Assembly (NCBI GenBank): GCA_035582835.1
Contig: JAYKAV010002486.1
Span: 925,860-989,859 of the forward strand
DNA from: Phoebastria nigripes
Lineage: Eukaryota > Chordata > Aves > Procellariiformes > Diomedeidae
Direction of reading: 5' to 3'
DNA length: 64,000 nt
Every line of letters starts with the position of its first letter. Within the stretch, counting starts at the first letter, position 1. This document shows positions 49,401 through 61,400 of this stretch, piece after piece. The position numbers and the translations under genes are program-made. Below the pieces are notes generated by a model. The model had not been told where the DNA came from. It did no database searches and worked only from the letters and a program-made list of their open reading frames with translations.

Positions 49401-52400
49401 TAAAACTTTGTTTTGTGTGATTAATAGTGGACAAAGGATATAAAGACAGATTTGGGAATATCATAGTCACCATAACTCAAAATATTGGGCAATACACTGA
49501 TGACCAAAAGGAATCTAGATCTACTTCCCCTCTCAAGATAAAGGTTAAAGCAGTAGAGCAATAGTGATGTTGAAAAAATGGAGTCAATGGAGCATTTAAT
49601 AAGGTTATAAATGACAAGGAAGATGAATGATAGTAACTATTATATGTTTCTTATAGGTAAATGATGATAATTATACTCATGGATAAAAAGCAGGCAGACT
49701 AATAAAAAGATTATTTTGGCTGCATTACATCTATTTTGCTCTTAAAATTTTATCTTGAGTGAAAAGAGCTGTATGATATATGATTGGTTAAGAGTGAGAG
49801 TAAGTAGAAATTAGTCTGGATCAGAGATGCGAGTCTTACTTGGTAGCTTAAAGGGTGGCCAGGCCATTCCTACGAATCATAAGGAAGAGCGTGGGGGTTG
49901 ATGGGTGTTTACAGAGATTGCCCAAGATGTGATTATTGTGGAGGGCAAAAAAGGTAAGTAGGTGCGATTGCAGGCTGAGGTAGACTTGAACCCAGCTGGA
50001 CTTCTGAAATTTTACCTGAGCTGACTTCAGATTTTGTAGAAGTTTTAAAAAAGAGAGCAAGACCAAAATCCCTGAAGCCTTTTTTTTTGCTTAACAGCTT
50101 TTAGAACCTTGATGTTTATTAAGCATTAAGCAGCATTTAGGTAAAAAGAAATGAAGTGTTCCTTTAGGTATTATATATGTTTTTTTCCTGTGGTTGTATT
50201 CTGTCAAATTCTGTGTAATATCGATTTTGCATTGTCTATCTCAAATTTGTATTCACTCTGATGGATCACACTCGATTTTCTTTATTTTTAGGAAGCAATT
50301 TTGAAAAATAGGGCAGGCTTAAGCTGAGACAGTTTATGCTTTCTATAAGAAGCCTGAAGAATGTGAAACAAATTCAAGATTTCTTAAGTGTGGTTTAATG
50401 GCACCACATNCAAGTATGTTGTTTTTCTGCAGTGGCTAAATCATTAAAACAACTAAAAAACCTATTGTTGCAGTGTGCTTAGATGGCATGCAGTAACGCT
50501 TAAAAGTAGAGGAAGACTTACCTTTTAATATGATAAGCCTGCACAAACTAATTCAGAAAGTTTAAAGGACTGGTGGTATTTCTTATTAGGGCATGTTAAC
50601 TGGGGAGTGAAATGACACTAATGCAAACTTTGGTTGAAGTATGGATTAATGGAGCTTTGTTGCTACATTAGGTGATGCCAGATCTAAGTATGAAGGCTTG
50701 ACGTGCATCTGGATTTTGGATATAAAATAGGTCTTTGTAATGCACGTTTGCACATTCAGTTAAAAAAATACCTAGAGCCTTCTGTCAGATACAGGGGAAA
50801 CCCCATTTTTTTAAGAACTATGGCTACATTGATCCATCTTAAAAAAAAAAATTCACATTGTTGTTGAACAACTATCATTTCTGTGATGAAATATGGCCTA
50901 AAAAACATGCAGTAGTCCTCTCTTGTGCTGCCTGGGACGATGTACCTGTCATGCAGTAGTGTGGAAGTCTGCCCTGGAGGGATGCATTTCCGTAGATCAA
51001 ATTCACATCCGGGGTGGGGATGCTTTTGATATGGCAGCATGTAATGATACAGAATTGGGAAAAGGAGAAATTGTGGGAAAGAAGCATTGAATATTCTTTC
51101 TGCTGAAACTGACATAGCTGCGAAAATATGCATGTGTATCCCCTTTCTCCCTGCCCCCATTTGCTTATGCTTGCTGGTTAGTTGCTGACTACAGTTGTGT
51201 GGTTTCTAGATTACTTTGAACTAGAGTCACTTCAGCACAATCTTATCAGCACTTAAAAGAATAATGCAAAATATCACTGTAAGTTGCCGTGTGTCAGCTT
51301 CATCAAGGTAGTTGTCCATGTATATGCATTTATCTATGAGAAATGCAAGCTATGAATCACTGTATCTTGAAGACAAGTTTAAGGGCAAGGTGGTAACAAA
51401 TAATTTTGCAGTAATTGCCCCAGCGTTTGCTCTATTATGTGACTGTAAGATAATTCTGAAATACAAATACATTAAAGATGGAGGGGGAAAATAGGTGATC
51501 CTGCATCTCAGTAAATATAGTGTATCTTCTGTGAAAGAACACCATTAAGAGGCTTGCTTCAGTGGTTACAAGTGAATATTTGAGTTACTCAGCATATTTC
51601 AGTCTTTGTAGGAAGCACTGATAGGCCAAAAATGAGATCAGTGGGAGGCATACTGTGCCCTTCATAGGGAATAGAAATGTATTACACATGTTCAGTGAAA
51701 AGTTCAAAGAGGATTTTTTTTTTTTTTTTACATATGTGAAACAAAATATTGTCACTTACAAACACATTTTAACTGATTTATAAGAAATAAACCATAATAA
51801 AATAAAAACTATGGTTTAAGTATCCAGCCACATGTGCTCTAGTGACAGTTTTACTGTTAAAAATCCTTTTGTTTAAAACCCTAGCTGTTGGCCCTTTGTA
51901 ATTTCATTGCTGAGATAAATAATTCATTTCTGTGCTCTTACCTGTATTCATGACTTTTCTCCTTCAGATAGTTTAACCACATTCTGTTGCACTATCAGGG
52001 GAAAAAAATCTTGAAAACTTACCTAACCTTTAAAGGTGAATAAATCAGGTGTCATTTCTGTTAGGGAAGGACTATACGTAAACATGTGCTTGTTTACATA
52101 TTTCACTAAATATAGTCTTTTTTCATTTGACAGGATTTGTCTTTAGTGAATCTGAATCAACTGCATTAGAACAATTTGAAGGTGGCCCTTGTGCAGTGAT
52201 TGCACCTGTACAGGTAAGATGCATTTATTATAGGAATAGTTTAAAATTAGTAAGCCCAAAATTTGTTCTTTTCTCTATATATGTGGAACTAAAATAAATA
52301 TTAAAAAAACTGCAGATCAGTTGTGTTTTGATTTCATAATTATAGCATGGAGGAGACAAAAAACTCAGTAAAAAGGCAGAGATGGGCTGATTTTGAACTA

Positions 52401-55400
52401 TAATTTTGCAGAAGTGGATTTGTTTGAGGAAGTGCAGCAGGTTGATCCAAGCAGAGGTAACTTTAAAGTGGGGAATGCAGGATAAAGGGGAGAAGTAAAA
52501 GATCAGATATAAATGTAATCCTAATCCTTTCTCATCTCTCAAATTCCCTGTCCTTAAGAAGGGTAGTACCTGTGTCACAATGGCTGCTTTAGCAAACTGT
52601 ATTAGAAATATTTGAATTAATCAATTTTCAAACCTAACAAGGTTTGCTAGGTAAGAAAAGGAGAAATGTTATACTTTCAAAGTCCTGGTTAGCGGAATAA
52701 TTGAAGTATGTCAGGTGAATATATTTTATTCTGGATATGTGCTTAGAATTCGTGCTTCAGATACACTCAACCAACTGTGACTGTGATTTTTTTGTTTTCT
52801 TACTCCATTGTATGATGTAGACTATGTGCATATTCTTCGAAATGCTGTTTCTGGGGCAATTCTGACTGCTGTGTAGATATATGACCTGTAGGCTGGATCT
52901 GTTCTGCTAGAGCAGTTTGCCTAATCTGCGATTGCTCTTCATTCTCTTAGGAGCACCCTGTAGAGACAGGCAGACATTGAGTCATGGGCCAGATTACTTT
53001 TTCTGGTAACCTGCTCTTGACTCCGCTTACACACAGATCAAATTCTGCAGGTATGTCTAGGTCTGAGTTGAGGCCTTGTCCACTGATAGGGGACGTATTA
53101 AAGTCATGTAGCAGAGTTAATCTGATCATGAACTGGAAGGTAGCTGGGTCAGACAACTGACATTGTGGAATTGTTTGCGCCTCTGGTGTGTGTAATGTGA
53201 TAGTCATAAAACCTCTGTTATGGTTACTTCAAGACACTCTAAATGCTGGTCCCACCAAAAGACTTGTACCTCAGGAAGGAGCACCACTTGTTTAGGTTGT
53301 AAACAATCAATAGAAAAATATTGTATTATGAATTGCACTCTGGAACATGGCTCTGCCTAGTTCTGTGGTCTTAAAACCAGATGTAGAGTATCTGGTCTCT
53401 GATGTTAGAATTACAAGTCTTTTATTTGGGGGGAGTGGAGAGAGTAAAGAATAGTACCAGCCAGCTCCTTAAAGGCAGTGCCAAGTCTTTACCATATCAA
53501 ATGTTCTTATAGACAGTGTTTTTCTGGATTTATATGTCGTTCAACTTCCTTGAAATTAAATATTTCAAGCATGTTTAAAAGTGAGCTGAGTTCCAGCTAG
53601 GGAAGGAGGAAGGAATCAAACAGAACTTGCAGTACCTGCTGCTGCTATGAATTACTAGAAAAGGTGTGCGGAAGATCTGTGATGGGAGAACAGGACAAGT
53701 CTGTCAGGGAAGAAGTGAAAGTTGAAGCAGCTATTTTTTGGGTGCTGCAAATACCTGAAACAGCATCTAATAGAGTAATTAGAAAGACTAAGAGTCTGCC
53801 TCCCAAAGTTTGTTCTTTCATTGTTCCTTCTCTGTAACTTACAGCATATCTTTTTTTTAATTGCAACATTAGTGTTGATGGAAAACAAAGCAGCAATATG
53901 GAGATGCATAGGTTTTCTTTAATCTGATCTGCGAATTATGACTTGCAATGGTTAAAAAAGGGGGGCTTTTTAACTACTAAAGGGGTTTGTCTGAGTGACT
54001 GGAGTTGTTTTGTACTACTCATCAGTTATATTGCAAAATATTTGTGCCTCCATTACTGCAATCCTGTGAGATGTTTATGTAAATATGCACTCTGTGTATT
54101 TGAAGCGTGCTTGAGGTTCAAAGTCAATAATGTTGAATGTAGGTATGAGGCCACCTTTGTAGTTAGTTTGAATGGGAAAAATCAGTAAACAGTGCAGGCT
54201 CAGAGTCTCTTACTGAACGATGAGCAGCTTGAAACCCTTCTAATAACATGCAAAAGTGCTTTGGTATAGAGCTTGTGACATAATGTAAAAGTTGGTGTTG
54301 TCTTGTATTTTAATATTATTTTATGCTTTGATAACAAAGGCATTCCTTTTGAAGAGGCTTTTTACCAGCGAAAAGTCTACTTGGAGAGACTGTCCAGGTA
54401 CTGAGACCTCTTTTTTTCTCTTTATTTTTTCCATTTTAATTATTTGTAAAGCATGTCCTGGTACAAAGAATTTAAAATATTTCACACTTTCTTTTTGTTA
54501 AAGTGTACTCCCATGCCATTTTATGAGGCATACAGTATGTATACTACATGTCTCTCAACTCCCATTTGTGAGGTCTATGCCTGTCCATAGTACGTCTGTG
54601 TTATATAAATATTTGATTGAAATCTAATATTAGGAAAGGGAATGGATTAGAAATCATATTAAAACACATTTTTCTAAAGACAGCTTTATAATTCTTTGGT
54701 CCAGTATAGACAAACAGCAATTAACATTAATTATTAATAAGATAAAAGTAATAAACTCAATTATTTAGATAACATTAATGTATAAAAAAGATACTAGTAG
54801 CTTATATAAGATACTGATTAGCAGCAATTGAACTCATCTAGGTTTCTGATCTTTCAGAAGAGGAGCAGAAGAACCTTCTCTGTCATACCTTATGTGATAT
54901 TTTGGAAATGGCTTGCTCTGATAATTCTGAGTCGTACTCTCTGGCAACGTGGATGAGAGGAAAAACAACTGAAGAAACTGCTAGTATTTCTGAACGTCCT
55001 GCAGAATCTAGTCATCAAGAGGAACAACCTTGTAAGATGTATTTCTATACTAAATTACCCCTCACTTAGTGAAGTATTACGTTGTTTTTGAGGGGCTGCT
55101 GCTTTTTATTATTACACAGATGGGGTTTTCTCCTTTGTGATGCCATTAGCAATAGATGGATTTTTGTCTGTTGTAATTAGAGGCATTGATCCTTTTTGTC
55201 AAAAGGAATGTGCTATCTATCACTGGAGTTCTAACATACGTGTTTCTCTTGAATTTGAGCAATTTCCATAATCTTTTCAATTTTATTTTGTAATTTATTG
55301 GGACCTGATGTGTCTTTAATTTGGAAAAATCTACATGCTTCCTAACACTGGAGGATTATTTTAACTTGTCACTTGTTGCTTTATTTCAGAAGAGCTTTTG

Positions 55401-58400
55401 TAGGAAATTCTGCAAAGCTTTATCTGTTCTAAAATATTCTGGATCCACTGTTATGGAGAAGTAGCCTTTTTCTCTTTGTTTGATTCTATGCAGTACCAAA
55501 ACAGCTTAATCAAATCACCTTCTAGTAGATTAACAGACTTTTTTTGTAGGTTAGAATTTTTCGGTTACCTGCTTTCTGCAAATGTCTTGATTCCTTCATT
55601 AGTTACTGACATCAACAATCTGGTGAACATCATCTGTTGCACTAAGATACGCCATCCAGTCATATCTAACTGCTGCGGAGCCAGTGACATGGAAAGTTTA
55701 TCTGTGCACACATGATCATTGAGATGTGTATTTATTAATCTTTTAATAGGAGATATCTAACGTGTTAAAAGATAAGCTTCTTTTTCTTTTAGTTTTTGTT
55801 CCCAATGTGTCCCTTAAGAAGTATGAAAAACTCTTCACATGAGAACATGCTTACAAAGGTGCCATCTTTTGATGGAAGGAATATGTTATTCAGCAGTTTG
55901 TGGCATAACTACAAAGTAAGAATTGTACAAGTAGATTTATATGTGTGCAGCTAGCTCTAGAAATCAGTAGTGCTGGAGCTCTTTATGTTACAAGTCATCT
56001 TCACCTGCTTCTATCAAATGCTCCATGTGCTTTAGAAGGCTCAAACAATAATAATTAAAATGTTACTTAATTGAAAAAACAGAAGGTCACCACTTAAGAG
56101 TTCCAAAGTGAGCGTTTTTTTTTTAATTAAGAAAAAGGATTATAAAGGAAGGTGTATCTACAACTTTTCTGTTTAAAAAAAACTTGCTCATATTATGAAG
56201 TTTCCATTGAAGAAAAAGTGAAGCAGAGTCTAGTTATCAATAGGCTTTTACTGTCCTGTTTATTAATATATTGTCTTATTCTAAAGAACTTTTAACTGCA
56301 GAAAATGTTCAGCAGAAAGTCTTTTTAAACACACACTCATTAATAATTACTCTCAGCACTGACACTTAATGAACTAATCCGTTCTATTACATATCTACAT
56401 TTTTCATATTTCTGTACAAGTCTACAAGTTCTGCCTGACTGGTCCTTAATACCATGGAATGTGCTTAGGAAGAGCTGGATACATTTGCCATGAACAATCT
56501 GCTTTTGTCATGAGCAACATTAATCTCTTTCATTGTTCATATTCTACGTTCCCCGCTAGACACTGAATGTACCTCTTGTATGTACTCTACAGTTCAAACA
56601 GTATTTTACCTTATATGTATAATGCAATACACTTCCTGATTTAAGATATATTTGTTAGGTTTTTTTTTTTTTTTCTTTTCTGTCCTGCTATTTAACTATA
56701 GACCAGCTTCTTGCCTGGTTAGGCTGGGACAAAGATGTGGAGAAGAAGGTATTGTTAATAATGCAGACTTCTGTTACTGCTAGTGCGAAGGAATAAATTT
56801 ATTTCTTGCTTGGTTGCTGTAATCAATAAAAATAGAAACAGCGTTGTCATAGTTGGTAGGACTTAAGAGATGAGTTATGGGGGGGGGAGTATTACAGATA
56901 CAATTCCACATGGCAGGCTACTACTATTTGGGAATTGAATGTGGGAATATATTTATAATAAAACCATAAAATATGATTAGACACAGCATTGTAGAGTATC
57001 ATTTTAAAGAGTTTCTATACAACTGTATTTCTTATACAGCTCATGTTCTATTGCTGTTCCTTCTTTTCCTCTCCACTAAGCACTGTCTTTATTTAGCCTT
57101 GTTTGGGTTATGTATAGCTACACTTCTCATTAGGATTTCTACTTCTTTCCCTTTGTTTCAAATAGTAGTTCTCTTACCATTTCACTCTGTTCTGTAGTAA
57201 CAGAATGAAACTGCCTGTCATCCTACTGTGTGAACAAAAGGTGGATTCGAGCACACTTACTGAATGCAATAGCATTTTTCATCTGCTTTTGTGGTGTATA
57301 CCAGTGACTTCTTGTTGGCCATGCGTTGGCTGTAGTAGTGTAAGTTCCCAGGTTCAAAGATTGCTTTATATGATTTACTCCCTCTAACTTTCTGCTTACA
57401 AAAACATATGTTCTTGGAGNGGGGTTAGTTCCTGTAGCATTTTCTGCAATTCAGATTCATTGGTTCATATTTTTTAAAAATGTCTTAAAAATACATTTTC
57501 TTAAGTCTAGTTTTGCTCTTGGTAACCTAATTTTAGCAATTCCTTGTAGTTTTTCAAAAGACAAAAACTAACACTCTTACGACTACTGCTGCCTTATTTC
57601 TGAAGTAGAAAATGAAAGTATTCTACTGCTGGAGAATCAGTTGTATTTGCACATAGGCAAATCAAGTGCATCTTTCAAAATACAATCAGAAAGGGCATAA
57701 AAAGCTCTTTCTGGAATTCTTGTGGGAAGAATTGATCAGTAGTATTAGCCCTGATGGCTTCAGGTCTTTAATGAATTGTATGCAGTCAAATTCAGTAGCT
57801 AGATGACCAGACATGATTTAAATATTCAGCATTAAGTGGCCTTTATCAGAAAGCAGATCTATCTGTTTTGTATATTATTCTACTAGCAGGAAGATAAAGT
57901 CCTTATGGACATAGAGGGCATGAAAGACTGCTACAGTCTTAATATTTGAATGCCTATAGAATTTGATGATTACACAACTGGCAAGTATAACTTCTGTTGG
58001 TAAAAGAAAATTTTATTTTAAAAGTTCATTTCATCTCCTTGGTTTGGAAATGTTGTGAGGGGAACAAAGGTATAAAGCCTGCGTTGAACTTGGGAAGACA
58101 CTAATGCTGTATTTTTTTTCTGTCTTGGACGCGACACTTATTTGAAAGGCTATTTGTCCATTATTAAAAGAAAACAATGAGAATTTACTTAAAAACAGGA
58201 TGTGTAACACTGTGTAGAATAACTGCACTCATTTGTAATAAATAAGCATCAAAAGGGGGAAAAAAACCCAAAATTTCAGTAACAGAAATGTGTATTTGAA
58301 GAAAAAATACAGCTTACCTACATTGATAAAATGATCCAAATAATCATGCTTGCTTTTCTAGGAAGTAATACTCTTGTTGACCTGCAAAATTATATCTATA

Positions 58401-61400
58401 GTATGCATATGCTTGATGACTTTGTGACAGCCACGTTTTGTACAAAATCAACAACTTAGTATTTGACAAATATTTTCAAGTCTACATACCCCAGTGGCTT
58501 TGTACTTTTAATAAATTGGTTAGTCCAAATAAATGTTCTCACTAATTTGTATGGTGGAATCTTAATGTTGCGGTAAATTAGTTCATACTAATCAGTTAAA
58601 AAATTTAAATGCCAAGGGAGGATTAAAAATTAAAAATATAATTAAAGCTTGAAAGTATACTAGCTTGCTGTGTGTATCTTGTGTCATTTTTTTGCCATGT
58701 GTAGTGCTGAAAAGTGTCTCTTGTGTATAGCTGCCTTGGCTGTCGAAGAGCTTGGCTTTGAGCGATTTCATGCATTAATTCAGTAAGTAATATGTTGGAA
58801 CATTTAAAATGCAATATTTTGAAGTTACACTAATGTTCACAGCCCTGAAAGGGGTATGTTGAGGAACTTTTTGTGTGTTACACATCAGGTTAAACTTGGA
58901 TTTCAAGTTTTGGTTTGGGGGTTTTGGTGGTTTTTCTTTGCATTTTACCGTTTAAAATGGAATATTATTTTGAGCATAGGATTAGGCTTTAAAATAAAAC
59001 TGGAGCGATGTAATGTGCGAAATTGGCCGAATAACTTGTGCATTTCAAGTACATGAACACAGCTAATTAAGATTCACATTTAAGTTAAATATGTTAATCC
59101 TCAATTTTTTAATACACAGTCTTCACCAGTGATTCTATCTGAAATAGTTGTGATATATATACTGAAAAAAAGTTGTCATCTAGTATTTTTCCTGATTTGA
59201 GACAATGTAAGAAACATTTATAAAAATGTTTCATATACAAGACTGATTTTTGTTTCATACTTTAAACACTGTTCTCTTTTTGGGGTGTAAATACAGAGCT
59301 TACAGTTCTAGTGAGTTTATCTTTAAAGGTAACAACTTTTTATTTTCATAGTGAACAGTTGTAATCGTTATACAAATAAATCCCCAAAGAGGAAATAAAG
59401 AGCAACAGAATTTCAAAAAACACTTGAGATGGAAAATGTTACTAATTAGAACTGAAATAACTACTGCTTATTGTATCAGTAGTAATTATGGTTTGTTCTT
59501 TAAACCCATTGTCATATGAGGAAAGAAGAAAGAGGAGAATATAAAATTTTTGTAACCTTATCTGATCAAAACTAATTTCCTGCCCTCCCTCTCCCTCCCA
59601 CTCATCCCCTCGATCTTTGGACTTGTGGTACCCACTTCCGTTTTTCTCAGTCTTTCTCACTGGAAATGAATGCTGTGGCATATGCCTTTAGAGCAAGCTG
59701 AGTGATGGATTTCAGAACTGATTTTGCCTTGCGTACCTTGTATGCCTTATATACTCTATTGATAATGAAAGGTAGTTTAAAAATCTCAAGTGTTAGCCAG
59801 AGTAAACCCATCTATGGATGTATTTTTGCAGATGTTTGTTTCTTTTTTAAACAAGACTTAGTAAAAGTGTGCAAGAAATCAAAAAGAAAATAATACATTT
59901 AAGTTTGTGTAAGATAAGCAGAGAGTGTGATCTAGTTTGAATTACTCAATAAAAACTGATGTTTGTGTTCTGAAAAGCAGTATTTAGCTCTAAATATCCC
60001 AAGAAATAGAAAGTTTATTACTTCACTGGAATCTTGATGGGTCTCTTCCTTTCCTCTGTTTTTATTTTACTTTTTTTTTTTAAACATATGATCACCTGGT
60101 GTTGCCTTATCATCCAGGCAGCAGCCCTATTATACAACCAGATAGTTTCCCAAATGTTAATGTACCACTCGTGGTTTTGAACATTTTGCTTTTTCCAAAG
60201 CTAGAGTCTAACAAAATCAAATTCCCATGGGAAATGTAATAATTACTTCGAAAGAGTGAATGATAGTCTTACCTGGTTAAGTGGAAGGTTTTTTTCTCCA
60301 CTGTTCATGGAAGGAATGTCTTTCAGAACACTGTATAATGCAAACATTATTTTGGTGACATACAGTCTATTCACAATTTCAGTAACAGTGTTTTGTAGAA
60401 TTACTGGTTCAAGCNGCTTGGCTCTTCCACAAGTGTGTGTAACCTTATGGTTAGTGTTTGCATATAAAAAATATGTTCATTTTTGCACATTGCTCCAGAA
60501 TTATTTATCTTCTTCTGATGGGTAAACGCTAATGACTCTATGGCAGTTACAGTAACTCCAGAACAGCTGCTGTGTCATTCTGTATATAACACCAGATTTA
60601 CTCTGCTTTTACTTGGACATTTTCATGTTAGGTATTAGTAGTTCTTGTTTGTGCTTTGTGACACTATTCTAATGCTTCATCTAAATACATTCTCCTTTTC
60701 TGTTGTTGGNNTTTTTTTTGTCTTTAGCAAACGAGCATTCAAAAGCTTCCCTGAACTGAAGGATGCAGTTTGGGATCAATACTCAGTGTGGACAAACAGA
60801 TTTGGAGTATTGCTCTTTCTGTATTCTGTAATACTGACAAAGGTTTGTGGGTTGTTTGATATTTTTTGTGTGCGTGTTTCTTTGTTAAGAGGAAATTTGA
60901 TCATGTAACCCTTTTTCTGTAAAAGGTGAACACTAAACTGATAAACTAAGTCAAATCTAGATAAATGGATGGAATGGTATCTTCATTCATGTTGCAGTAC
61001 ATTTCCAGCGTAAAAACTTGAAAAGCTCAATCTTGGTTGGGNTTTTTTTTTTGATTTTTTTGTTTTTTTTTCTGATCTGGGAGAATTACAGATTTTGGAA
61101 ATATCCTTCCTTGTATATCCCTAACATCTCTTGTCAAGAGAAAGAAGTGCGTTTAGGTATCAATTCATATAAGAACATCAGCCTCCTAGTGTTTTACTAT
61201 TGCATTCTGTTGTTGTAAATGTTGCAATTTATTCCTTAAGAGGGAAAAAATGTTTGTAATTTTTCTGCAGGGTATTGAAAACATAAAAAATGAAATTGAA
61301 GATGCAACTGAGCCATTGATAGATCCTGTTTACGGTCATGGAAGGTAAGCTGCAAAATATGGTTGCTACCACTTAAAATAGATTAGTAGGCTAATTTTTT

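Larger units (their letters stand above)
43497..52133 (+). other. MINDY3: MINDY3 intron 1
   Basis: An 8.6-kb first intron from GTACCT to TTTGACAG. It contains the distal CpG island, T-runs at 44005-44026 (22 T), 45599-45647 and 51714-51729, a three-copy minisatellite at 47483-47550 and otherwise unremarkable T-rich DNA. A 134-codon minus-strand frame at 50756-51160 matches no family I recognise. Confidence 0.85.

Noticed and set aside
50756..51160. A 134-codon minus-strand open frame in MINDY3 intron 1
   Set aside because: No recognisable domain, and it is antisense within an intron. A poly-A stretch gives its Phe run. Probably chance or an old unnamed repeat.
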